Below the pieces are notes generated by a model, which searched no databases, was not told the origin of the DNA, and saw only the letters and a list, made by a program, of their open reading frames with translations. A stretch of DNA of 64,000 nt, from the NCBI GenBank assembly GCA_013398275.1, contig VZSE01005872.1, positions 44,926 to 108,925 on the forward strand. The letters are read 5' to 3'. The stretch is from Promerops cafer. Its lineage: Eukaryota > Chordata > Aves > Passeriformes > Nectariniidae. This document shows positions 41,400 through 51,170 of this stretch, piece by piece; position 1 is the stretch's first letter, and the number at the start of each line of letters is the position of its first letter. The position numbers were made by a program, and so were the translations under genes.

Positions 41400-42392
41400 A
41401 TGATGCAAATCCAAGACCATGAGATGGGTCCTGTAGGGGCCCCTTTTGGGACTGGTGCTATTTAGTATCTTCACTAACCACACAGATTAAAGGATTGAGT
41501 GTATACATCAAACCTGAAGATGACACCAAGGTGAGAGTGCAGCTGACACTCCTGAGGGACAGGATGCCATCCAGAGGGCCCTGGACAAGCTCGAGCAGTG
41601 GCCCATGGGGATCTCAGGAGGTTCAGCAAGGCCAAGTGCTGGTGCTGCACCTGGGTCAGGGCAGTCCCCGGTGCCAGCCCAGGCTGGGCATGAACAGATG
41701 GAGAGCAGCCCTGGCCAGAAGGACTTGGGGGTGCTGTGGGTGAGAGCTGGACATGAGCCAGCCATGGGCACTGCCAGCCCAGAGAGCCAAGGGTGTCCTG
41801 GGCTGCAGCCAAAGCCCCGTGGGCAGCAGGGCAGGGAGGGGATTCTGCCCCTCTGCCCCGCTCTGCTGAGACCCCACCTGCAGAGCTGCTCCAGCCCTGG
41901 GCTCCCAGCACAGGAAGGACTTGGAGCTGCTGCAGAGAGCCCAGAGGAGGCACCAAGGGGATCAGAGGGATGGAGCACCTCTGCTATGGGGAAAGGCTGA
42001 GAGAATGGGAATTGTCCAGCCTGGAGAAGAGAAAGCTCTGAGGTGACCTAATTGTGGCCTTCCAGTTCCAGAAGGGAGCCCACAAGAAGGATGGAGAGGG
42101 ACTTCTTACAAGAGTTTAGAGTGTCAGGACAAGAGTGAATGTCTTCAAACAGAAAGAAGGTAGGTTTAGATTGGATATTAGAAAGAAATTATTTTTAGTG
42201 AGGGTGGTGAGGCCCTGGCACAGGTCGCCCAGAGAAGCTGTGGATGCCCCATCCCTGGAAGTGTTCAAGGCCAGATTGGATGGGGCTTGGAGCAACCTGG
42301 TCTGGGGGAAGGTGTCCCTGTCCATGGCAGGGAGTTTGAAACCATTTTCTTTGAGGTGTCTTCCAAGCCAAGCTATTCTTTGATACTATAAT
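41400..42392 (+). mobile_element. CR1 LINE, longest copy in the window
   Basis: About 990 bp. The left end (GTAGGGGCCCCTTTTGGGAC, then a P-E-DDTK reading at 41514-41531 that corresponds to the F-A-DDTK box of CR1 reverse transcriptase) carries the end of ORF2, and the rest is the 3' region. It shares a nearly identical block with 27945-28545. Apparent frames of 130-160 residues in it are repeat-derived. Confidence 0.92.
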
Positions 42393-45276
42393 TATTTGGT
42401 ATGCTATTAAAAAAGACATCTGGGTAGAGGGCTTCCTGTAGGAAGTGAGTATTGCTGAGGTATGCAACAGCTGAGCAGCAGCATTGAGAATTGCAGTTCT
42501 AAGTGAATATACTTTAAATCAGGAGTACAGTGGGAGCTGGACGTCCTCTTTGTTCCAGTTAGCAGGAATTTCCATTTGCTTTCTCTGGGGCTTCACTACA
42601 GCTATGTCTTATGTCTTGGCAGACTTTCTTGGCAAAATATAATTCAGCATTATTTACACACAGAAAATTTCTGTCATATTGCCTTTTTGAGTGTAGAGAG
42701 TCAAAACACAGCTAACTGCCCTATTCCTTTAACAAATTATGAAGCATATTGTAGTTGGATGAGGTGAAATAGATCTGGCGATTTTGAAGAAGCTTAATTC
42801 TGATTGTTTCTGCAGCCCTTGAAATACAACAGCTTAATCCAATTTTAATCTAAACCTTCCAGTATTTTCTAGACTCACTTCAAATTTTTACTGAAACAGC
42901 ACAAAGGCACAAGTTTGTCAACACTGTGCTTCAATCAGAAATGGCAAGATAAGAAATCGTCTGGTAGCAAGTTGTTTGTAATATTAAGGTTAGGTTGCTC
43001 TCCTTAGTGAATGTGATATCTTCGTATTGGTAACATTTAATTTAGATCTAATCCTTTCATTCAGCCACATGACAATTAAATAATATACTTACTTCACTAA
43101 CACCTGTAACAAAATAGAAATTTCTATTTTGCTTTTCACTGCCCTTTCATTACATTGATAATGTCAAAGCCATAGAAGCATTAGTCTAATTATATTTCTA
43201 TTAAACAGTGTGCAACTGAAATGTTGAGAAGTATTTTATAAAGCCATCATTGCTCAAAGTCAAAGTAAGTAACAAAGTGCATAGAAGAGCAAAGAGAGGA
43301 GAAGCGACAGGCTATTTGTTGATTTTTAAAAGCTATCAGTTGCTTATCAGAAAAAATGGAATGTTATTAAGCAATTGACATCTCCAGTTGTACATATATT
43401 TATATTTATATTTANTGTCCTTCCAGTTTCACTCCTTTCAATAACATGGAGATTGACTTTCTCAAGAATTCAGAGTTTTTAATTCACCTTGCTGAGTAAG
43501 TGCCTCAGGGTATCTCCCTTGAAAAAACACATCAATAGTTCAACTGGATTTCTACTGAAATAATTCTTGGATGAAAGAAACCCCACAAATTTGGTGAAAT
43601 ATTTCAAATGTAGGAACTTGGTTTTTCCTTATCTTTTCTAGATGGAAAATTTTTTACCTCCCTTGCTAAATGTGATGGCTTCAAAGCGAGGATCTGAAGG
43701 AAAAATTATTGTGTTGAGCTTCCTCACCCTGCTTTAGTGGTTTAAAAAGTAGGCACATCCAGTTGCAGTGACAGTCAGTGGCTACCCAATTCTAGTGCAA
43801 AGTTCATTATACCTCAGCAGTGTGTTGAGAGTTTCAAGTGATGGCTTCCTTTTGTTCAGATTTTACACAGTGGACATGATCAAAGTACTTCCATACGCTC
43901 CTTTCAAGTTATCCTTAAATACAGCATTTCGAATCATAGAATAGTAAGTTTTATTATATTTTTTTTTGAGAGAGAAGGATGCTGGAGTTACATTGGAGTA
44001 CCAATGAAAAAAAAGGATAAAAATAATGGCAGCTCTACTGTAATGCCTATTCATTAACTCAGGAAATGCAAGACACAATTCAAAGAAAGCTGAACATCTT
44101 AATGAGTTATGATCACACAAGACGTATCTGAAGAGCTTTAACTCAGACAAGCCAAGAATACCCAGAACTATGAAATGGTTAAAATTCTGATATGTTAGGA
44201 TTTGTGAACCAGAATAAATGCAGCTAATATTTTTCCAATAACTTTTCATGGGATTTCAAAAGATGAGGAGTGGGGAAAAGTAAGGGAATAGTTTGAAGGC
44301 AGGTAAACTCTTCTCTAACCAAGAAAGGTAAAAGTCTATAAATAAGCATTTAATAATGGACTTGGAAAATGATTGGGACTGGATAAGAATAGAAGGGCAA
44401 AAGACCCAGAGGCTGACATTGGCAATATGGTGACAGAAGATGCTTGGACAGATGAAATTAAGATGACAAGAGAACAGGGAACAGCAGTGGGTAGGACAGT
44501 AGAGACAAGTCTGTTTAACTCACAGACTACAATTCCTCAAGGGCCCTGACATTAACCACAAGAGTGATGAGTCTTTGAAGGCTTCTTCTGCCAATGAATC
44601 ACTGTGACACCTCTTGGTAATGTGCATTTTATGCCTTCTAGCAACTGATCTGCACACAGAATAACAGCTCCCCACTTCCATGATTGGTCAGCCTGGTTGG
44701 AAAGGATCTGAGCTAAGGGCGTGGCCCCCAGAGAGCATGGCCAGAGCAAGGTGCCCATTGGTCTGACTCCTGGTGCTGAAACCTCTCTTCTGGATGGGTG
44801 CTCAATTTCCTAAAGAGGCAGGAAATTAATGCTAGAAACAAATAGCGCTGAGAAAAATGTGGTTATGAAGCTTTTACAAGGGAGTGTGTGTCAGCAGTTG
44901 ATGTTGTGGGACTTAGACAACTTGGATGTTCCAACTTAGGGGGATTTTATGTGCCCATGTAGAAGCCACCAGCATGAGGAGGATTGTGAGAAAGGTATTC
45001 TGTGTTCCCCTCAGGACTCACATGCCCAAGTCCTGCAGATGTGCTCATGGTCTAGACAGCCACTACCCAAATAAATACCATCATGTACCATGACCATATT
45101 AGATAAAAACAGTTAGGTTTTTATCCAGTAATGGGGACACACTCCTGTGTTTTGCCAACATGTCTTTTGATCTCTGGTGGAAGCTGAGGAGTACCAGAGG
45201 CAACAGCTGCTAGACCCTCTTAGGGCTGTTCTGTTCACTGCCAGCCACCCACTACCCTCAGGTGCTCCTGATAGGG

Positions 45277-45945
45277 TGTCTTGGTTTGAAGACAGGTGTC
45301 TGCTAAGGAAGGCAGGAGCCTCCCTTGGAATGGAGAATGTAAACCCCTCCCTCCAAATTTTGAAATTAAGAGGGCTCTCAGACAAAGATATGGGAATTAG
45401 GAATAGCAGTTCTTTACTAGGAAAATTAAAAAAAATACAAATGCAATAGCTACAAAGAAAGAAACCACTGAAAGAGTCAGGATACAACCTGACACCCTGT
45501 TGGTCAGGTGTTGGTAGCAGTCCATTAAATGGTGGCTGCAGTCCTCCTGGAGTGACAGATGTGGTTCTGTTGAGGCAGTGATCCTGTAGAAGGGTGGAGT
45601 TTCCCTCTGAAGGTCCAGTGGTGGTGTAGATGGGCCTGGTCTTTCTCTGGGAATCCAGTGAGAAAAGGCCAATTGTGGTGTTCCAAATGTCAGATTACAT
45701 CTAGGTAGGAATGCTTTGGCTCCTCCCCCTGGGCGGAGCATTCTCAATGGGATGATGTAATTTTATCAGTCATGCAGTGAGACTCACTGGCCCATTAACA
45801 GAAGACATTTCCCTGAGGGAGGATTGGTTGTGGAAAAGATAAAGAAACCTGCCCCACCTGGTTTTATCAGGTGGCTCACTTAACAGGAGATAACTGCCCC
45901 ACCTCTGACAGATGACAATAGAATACAAACTCCCAACTGAAGACA
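45277..45945 (-). mobile_element. Solo LTR (about 669 bp)
   Basis: It is bounded by TGTCTTGGTTTGAAGACAGG and CCAACTGAAGACA, an inverted TGTCTT...AAGACA-type terminus. The flanks TAGGG (45272-45276) and TGGGG (45946-45950) could be a 5-bp target-site duplication with one mismatch. I recognise the family from songbird genomes. The transcribed strand is probably minus, because a GC-box-like GGGGGAGGAGCC precedes an AGTAAAG polyadenylation-like region in that direction. Confidence 0.8.
45397..45747 (-). other. 116-codon open frame inside the solo LTR with a membrane segment
   Basis: The minus-strand frame starts MRMLRPGGGAK and ends with a hydrophobic segment LTLSVVSFFVAIAFVFFLIF followed by LVKN and a stop. 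It lies entirely within the LTR. I do not recognise a family. It may be chance, since the hydrophobic part is encoded by a T-rich region near the presumed polyadenylation site. Confidence 0.3.
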
Positions 45946-48065
45946 TGGGGATATACACACCTTTCCCAAGTGGCACATGGAGGTCAGCACCAGCATTCAC
46001 CTGCCACTTGTGTTCAAGAAGGTAAGCTCCTAAGGGACAGCCAGCCAGACTTGTGTGTCTATGACCAGGAGGAACAGGCTCCCAGCATGGTATAGGAATG
46101 CGGAAAAAAAATTGTGGGCACCGCTTATAATTTCCATTGTGTTGGAGATTTTTATGCTTTGAAGGAAAATATTTGCATTGTTTTCTGAAATAAAATTATT
46201 TTAACAAAAAAAAATATGGAAAAATGTGAAGCCATTGAGCTTTTGTCCCCATGATCTGTGCATGAAAGTTATCTCTGACATAATTTTCATGTTTGCTGAG
46301 GTCTCTTGATGGTGGCATTCACACCCCCAAGCTGCAAAAGGCAGGGAATTTTTGATTAGCTGGTTGGGTGCTGAATTTTAAAAATTTCCAAATCCTATAT
46401 ATCTAAAGTATAAGTATGTTAAGCATCCTGGATATAAGGACATTTCTGTAGTGGTGAGAGGTTTTAGGAAAGAATATATTATTCGTGTTTACAAAAAAGA
46501 AAAGTATAAGGTTTGCCTTCCAGCTACATGTAAGATGTAAGAGTCAAAATTGGCTCAGCAAATACAAGCCAAAATAATAAATTATAATACCATAAATATA
46601 ATAATATTGATTAGAAATATCTACCAAAGTCAATGACTTCATGTTGTCTTTCTTCTCCTGATGAGTGCTGGAAGCTGTCCCACCCACAGATACTATCTCG
46701 ACCTGCAGCAAAATAGCAACAGCTATTTCTCAATCCCATCTTGCTCAAGCACCACCACAAATGTGAGGTCTTCAATTCAGCCAGGAAACAGGGATTAAGG
46801 AGGAAAGTAGTTGTATTCTAAGTATAAAGATCCATCAGAAAAATGCTTCTTGTCACTTATTTTTCTTGATGGAAACCATTTCCAAATCCTTTGAATTCGG
46901 CCGATTGCTCCAGTCAAAAGCTGCTGTCAGAAGTGAGGCTTTACTTGGCTGAAGCAAGTAAAAGTTTTGAATTGCTATAGTTATAAAAATAAACAGATTT
47001 TTCTAAAGTCCTCTTTTGCCCCCTGCCTCTCTGGTACATATGTCAGTAATTGAACTTTTCTCTCTGAAGAATTTAAAATAGAAAACAAACTTGAACACAT
47101 ATTCGTCATAATCTGACATTTCAGAGGTTACTGCTGCATGCAAATAAAGAGATTAGCAAAGTCTTTGAGAGATACTATTTATTTACAGAAATTTTCTATA
47201 GAAAAAAAAAGAAAAAGTGGTTATTCCCTTTTTCCTAGTAGAATTTCATTTGAACTTACTTACAAGCATATTTTCGACACCAAATTGTCTTTTACAGCCA
47301 CATGTATTTCTGCTCCCTTTAAAAATCACACTTTTTTCATTTGCTGATCTGAGTATATTGCCGTGTCTTTTGCACTTTGTTCTATCTTTGGAGACACAGC
47401 TTCAGAAATAAAAGCATATGCACACTACTAGTGATGGAAAAGAATTTCAACCCATTGTTATTTGCATTAAAACACAATTGCTCCCTTTATCTACACACAA
47501 GTTTATAATGTCCTGTTTGGTAAAGGCAAATAAACACCTCTATTTAGCTATTCACCGAGGTTTGTGTGCTGCTCAGTAAAGACAAATGGACAGTGAAAAG
47601 TAAAAAATAACATGTTCCTGGACCTTAGATTAGTATTACACTGAATTCATGGCTTTCATTGGTAATGATGCTGGTTCTCTGGTGTACAATAAAATTCACC
47701 TAAGGTGACCTTTGTGCTATGGTGCACCTCCAATTATGCAGAGAAACACAAAACTATTTAACAGATTCATACTTCTATCAACTTAATAACTTCCATGAAG
47801 CCCATCAGCAACTTTAAACAAAAATCTTTAAAAAAAGACTGAAGCACATGACTTTGCAAGTTAAGAAAACCCCTTCTAGAATATGAGAACAAGACATCCT
47901 TTGGGAAACTGGATTTTGTTTGGCAACCCTGTGAGAGCAATGCAGGTAAGCACCCTCTCAAGTGCTCTCGAGGGCTACCCGAGCTCGTCTACAGCTTTGC
48001 ATCCCCATTAGTGCAATAGCTATTAAGGCATCGATTTTGAAACGTCATTTATGACTAGAATTAGA
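45946..48065. other. Intergenic, no gene seen
   Basis: AT-rich DNA with no recognisable repeat or coding signal between the solo LTR and the GC-rich domain. Confidence 0.55.
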
Positions 48066-48110
48066 TGTATGCACACGCACACACGCCCAACCAGACACGC
48101 ACACGCATTC
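48066..48110 (+). repeat. CA-rich imperfect repeat
   Basis: Degenerate CACACG repeats mark the left edge of the GC-rich domain. Confidence 0.7.
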
Positions 48111-48800
48111 ACGGAGTCACAGGACTGTGGCCACGCTTTGAAGCAGAGACCGGGGGCTCTCCGCGGAGACCAGGGCGCTGCGGCCGCCTCTCGTCTCCCG
48201 CCCTGGGCTGCGACATGCAGGACGAGAAGAAACGGAGGAAAGGGAGAGATCCGAGAGGAGAGCAGGGCGGGAACCCACTCGAGCGGACGGGCACCCGCTG
48301 ATGACTAAGCTGCTCTGGCTGGTCCCCAGCTCCGCGGGCCAGGGAAGCGCGCTGTCCCGGGGCAGCCTTCCAGGGTTTCCCTCATGACTCACGCCGCAGG
48401 GAGCATTCCCCGAAAACGAGCACGCCCCCGGCCGGGGCTTCCGCAGAGGCTCCCGGGGCATTTTCTGTGAAACACTTCAGCAGGACCGGGGAACAGCCGG
48501 TGCCGAACGTGGCAGAGGCGCCGGTGCCGGCCGGAGAGAGGCTCCGGGGGGTGAGGGAGGGAGCGGGGCCATGCCTCCTTTCGGCCCGGCACCCCGGTCG
48601 CCAGCACCTGGGGCAGACTGGCCCCCGACGTCCCCCTCATACGGATACCCTGCGCCCGGGCAGCCTGTCCCTTCCGTCCCGGTCCCCAGCGCACGGTGCA
48701 GCCGACTGCGCTGTCGGCTGGGCTGTCCCCACGGCCGAGCAGGTGCTCCTCGCCCGCACTCCCCGCAGCCTAGGCAAGCGAAGGGGCTCCCCCCGGAAAA
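48100..48800. promoter_or_regulatory. CpG-rich block upstream of the TSLP candidate
   Basis: CpG-dense sequence begins abruptly near 48,100 after long AT-rich DNA. Several open frames run through it on both strands, as expected in GC-rich DNA where stop codons are rare. None has a recognisable domain or splice context, so I treat it as a possible promoter or enhancer block and not as a gene. Confidence 0.45.
48373..48391. promoter_or_regulatory. Adjacent NF-kB-like and AP-1 motifs
   Basis: GGGTTTCCCT at 48373-48382 is one mismatch from a kB site on the reverse strand (GGGAAACCC-T). A perfect AP-1 site TGACTCA follows at 48385-48391. Human TSLP is induced through NF-kB and AP-1. The pair is about 1 kb upstream of the candidate start codon. 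Such short motifs also occur by chance. Confidence 0.25.
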
Positions 48801-49384
48801 GGGGTTTGTAAGATAAAAAGTGCCCCTTTGACAGAAAAAAACCCCGCAACTGTAGACGGGGATGGAGAAGTGACCACTATGCTCCACTTGCTCCCGCACT
48901 AGTGGGTTAAAATGATGCCCTGGAGATGTCCCTGCAACCTCAGTGTGGAGGGTATGCACGCCCACCCCCGGGCTGACCCTCTGCAGGTGCCCCGAAGCAT
49001 TTTTTCTCGCCTTCAAGAGAAAATCGGGTTTTACTGCAACAGTTCCCGCTGAAGTTGCACCCGACGTGGTTATGGGAAGGACTAGTCACACTTGTTTCAA
49101 GCAAGATTGCCTGTTGCAAAGCTTTTGTGTTTTCTTTTGTTTTGGTTGGGGTTTGGATGATGCCTGTGATTATTATTCGTTATCCCGGTTTTATTTTTGA
49201 ATCAGTGACACAACTTCAAGACTGAGTAATAATTATTTACAATTCTGGAAAGAGGTGCAAAAGACGTCCAAATGAGCCCCGGTTATGGAATTGGAAACCT
49301 TTATTTCCGTAGGCGTACAGGTACATATATGAAGCCAGCAACGATCTGAAGCCTGGGAGGAGAAAAACAACGTGTAAAGACACC

Positions 49385-49400
49385 ATGGATAATCACAACG
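49385..49400 (+). CDS. TSLP: TSLP candidate exon 1 (start codon, 16 coding nt)
   Basis: The ATG at 49385 sits in a strong Kozak context (caccATGg). The exon encodes MDNHN plus one base and is followed by GTAACC at 49401. Joined to 49517 it makes codon GTC and runs straight into a hydrophobic stretch (LCSLIIFLQIAFL), a good signal-peptide core. The downstream frame has a TAA at 49492 and no ATG of its own before the hydrophobic core, so an upstream coding exon is required. A TATA-like tatatga at 49326-49332 is about 55 bp upstream. This is the least certain exon; another acceptor (cttcag before ATCGCC) or a more distant first exon is possible. Confidence 0.5.
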
Positions 49401-51037
49401 GTAACCAACCAGTTTCTCTAGTGCTTCTGAAGCACCGGCATTCCTCTCTCCAGCTGTCTTTCGTGCCTTGTCGGGTCACGTGCAGGATAATTAACCTTTG
49501 GCTTTTTCTTACACAGTCCTTTGTAGCTTGATCATCTTTCTTCAGATCGCCTTCTTACCGCGGGGATCCACCTACAATTTCAGCCTCTGTAACCACGGCA
49601 GGATACAAGAGGATCTACTAAACGTTTTGGATGCAGACAGAACCTTTACCCAAGAGGTTGGTGCTTTCTCTGGTGGCATCGGAGGGAAGCTGTCAGGACG
49701 GCACTGCCTCCACGTTTTTACCCTCGACCACCGGCAGCTACTTTCTGAAAATCTCGGTTAGCAAGCCGGGAGTTGGCTAGTTTAGTAAACCGGTACCTGT
49801 GAAACAGGACCTTGAAGTAATGTCCAGCTCTCCTCCGGTGACCTTCCTAAAATGTGCTTCGCTGAAGCTGGGACTGGCAGGGACGGAGAGCAGGAGCCCG
49901 GGCGGCGGCCGCCAGAGCTCTACCCGACCCTTCCCAGCGCCTTGCAGACCCGTAGGACTGAAAGTCGCTTGTATAATGCTTCACCGACGCTGAAGATGGT
50001 GTCACGTTTGCAAAGGTGTTAAGCGGTTTAGGAGCTGTGCGGAGGGTTCACACGCGCAGCCGGCCCTCAGCGCAAAGACCAGGCAGTGTTTTTTGGGGAA
50101 AGCAGCCGTGCCGCTGGCGCGGGCATCACAGCCCGGAGCTGCCCAGCGCAGCCCAGCAGCGGCTGCCCCGCACGGCCGCCGCCGGACTCCCGCAGCCGCC
50201 CACACCCTGCGAGGCCCCGACGGGGCGGCGCGGGACGCCGGGGCAGGAGGGATATCCGTAACGGGGTGCCCGAGGCAGGCTGGTAGCCGGCGAAGATGAC
50301 CCCGTTAGGACGTGGCTTTAACAAGCATCCCCTGTTGTTGTTTCCTTCCAGGAGCTACGACTCGATTTTCACACCTGCGAGGATGCGCCCTCCGAGCCGG
50401 CAGGCAAGCAGCAGTCCGAGGTTCGCCCCGGTGCGCGCCCTTCCCGGCGGCTAGGTGGCATTCCCTGACCAAAAAAAAACCAAAAAAAAGGAAGAGGGGG
50501 GCAAGAAAGGGAAAAAGTTGTATGAGGGAATGGAGGGAAAGTAAGGGGGGAAAGGAGAAGGAGGGGAGGAGGAAAAAGAGAGGAGGGGGAAGAAAGTGAG
50601 GGAGAGGGGAAGGCAGGAATAGAAGGGAAAGCGGGGAGACGGGGGCAAGGATGAAGAGCGAGAAGTGGTGGATGGGCAGCCTCCTTTTTAAGGATGCGTG
50701 GGGAGGCGCTAAAGGGAAAAGGAGTTAAGGGTCGTGACCGGCCGTCTGCTCGCAGGACTCCAGGCGCGAGGAGCGAGCGGGCCGGCTGCTGGAATGCCTT
50801 CTGGAGCGGGCGCGGGAATGCGGGGACCGGCCGGAGCTCTGGCGCGTCACCCGGTCCGTCCTGAAGCACCACTGCCCCGGCTTCTGCGCGTCACAGGAGG
50901 CGACTGGGACAGCGCAGCGGGACAGCCCCAGAGACAGCGCCGGCAGCGCCGTCGGGACGTCAAGCCCGGCCCCGTGCGACAGGAGCAAGGCCCGGGAGCT
51001 GATGGCGGTGTGGAGAAGCTACAACAACTTGGGATAG
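49385..51037 (+). CDS. TSLP: Candidate avian thymic stromal lymphopoietin (TSLP), four-exon model
   Basis: Model: exons 49385-49400, 49517-49656, 50352-50420 and 50756-51037, giving 168 residues. Seen: a hydrophobic signal peptide (about residues 1-23), then TYNFS-x-CN at 24-31, cysteines at 30, 61, 89, 97, 115, 119 and 149, CPGF at 115-118, and a last helix with LMAVWRSYN at 157-165. Known: mouse TSLP begins its mature chain LTYNFSNCN, has CPGY in the same place and ends with a helix LRLWYSF; human has CPGY and LQGLWRRFN. TSLP is a secreted short-chain four-helix cytokine of the IL-7 group, made by epithelia, that signals through CRLF2 plus IL7R. Length fits (human 159, mouse 140). Mammalian TSLP also lies directly upstream of WDR36 on the same strand, as here. 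Introns 2 and 3 are phase 0, usual for this cytokine class. Uncertain: the first exon and the +3 T donors (GTTGGT, GTTCGC). Inferred from sequence only; no transcript evidence is available here. Confidence 0.82.
49517..49656 (+). CDS. TSLP: TSLP candidate exon 2 (signal peptide core and helix A)
   Basis: The acceptor is ttttcttacacag at 49504-49516. The exon encodes the signal-peptide core and then the mature N-terminus TYNFSLCNHGR, which carries an N-F-S glycosylation sequon shared with mouse TSLP. Helix A follows. The donor GAG|GTTGGT is the only phase-0 GT in reach in this frame. From the Tyr of the mature start to the exon end there are 28 residues. Confidence 0.8.
50352..50420 (+). CDS. 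TSLP: TSLP candidate exon 3
   Basis: A strong acceptor (ttgttgtttccttccag) ends at 50351. The 23 codons include F-H-T-C-E-D, comparable to F-EQIED-C-E in mouse TSLP. The only phase-0 GT donor that connects to exon 4 is GAG|GTTCGC at 50421. A GC donor at CAG|GCAAGC (50404) would leave the wrong phase. Confidence 0.65.
50465..50665 (+). repeat. Purine-rich tract in TSLP candidate intron 3
   Basis: About 200 bp of almost uninterrupted A and G, starting with two A runs and continuing as G/A mixtures, fill most of the 335-bp intron 50421-50755. Basic low-complexity frames across it (KKKPKKRKRG) are translation artefacts. Such tracts can form triplex DNA and are hard to sequence. Confidence 0.85.
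50756..51037 (+). CDS. TSLP: TSLP candidate exon 4 (helices C and D, stop codon)
   Basis: Acceptor gtctgctcgcag ends at 50755, and the frame is open for 93 codons to TAG at 51035. It holds ECLLERAREC, then HHCPGFC and a Cys about 30 residues later, followed by the amphipathic helix ARELMAVWRSYNN. The spacing from the Cys at residue 97 to that of CPGF is 17 residues, against 19 in human and mouse. This frame is distinct from the longer overlapping frame at 50734-51150, which has no cysteine pattern. Confidence 0.8.
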   Translation, partial: DSRREERAGRLLECLLERARECGDRPELWRVTRSVLKHHCPGFCASQEATGTAQRDSPRDSAGSAVGTSSPAPCDRSKARELMAVWRSYNNLG

Positions 51038-51159
51038 GTGGCCTGGGGGTGGCGCGGCTTTTCATTTTGCCTGCTCCGCCGGACATCACTTGCATTGTCC
51101 GCCGTGCAGTCATAGCAATGGAGTCATCCTGCGGGTTGGTATTTTTTTAAATATCCATA

Positions 51160-51170
51160 ATTTATTTAAA
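51160..51170 (+). promoter_or_regulatory. AU-rich element in presumed TSLP 3' UTR
   Basis: ATTTATTTA at 51160-51168 overlaps TTATTTAAA at 51162-51170, which fits the UUAUUUA(U/A)(U/A) nonamer found in unstable cytokine mRNAs. It lies 123 bp after the TSLP stop codon and is followed by a run of A. The first AATAAA beyond it is at 51370-51375, already close to the WDR36 start, so the exact 3' end is unknown. Confidence 0.4.

Larger units (their letters stand above)
23442..45276. other. Intergenic, repeats only
   Basis: Apart from the CR1 copies and microsatellites listed, the stretch is unique AT-rich DNA without a supportable gene. A single N at 43415 lies in an AT-rich run. The GC-richer parts 40090-40400 and 40550-41330 have several short frames but no domain or splice signature. 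Confidence 0.55.

Noticed and set aside
48467..49016. 114- and 179-codon frames in CpG-rich DNA
   Set aside because: GC-rich DNA lacks stop codons by chance. Frames are open on both strands, are proline/arginine-rich and show no domain or paired splice sites.
50312..50599. Basic frame KKKPKKRKRG... resembling the polybasic loop of human TSLP
   Set aside because: It is translated from the purine tract, continues as low-complexity G/E/K/R and cannot be spliced in phase with the cysteine-bearing exons.
50734..51150. 138-codon frame overlapping TSLP exon 4
   Set aside because: Alanine-, glycine- and arginine-rich shadow in GC-rich DNA. It lacks the cysteine pattern and has no matching splice context.
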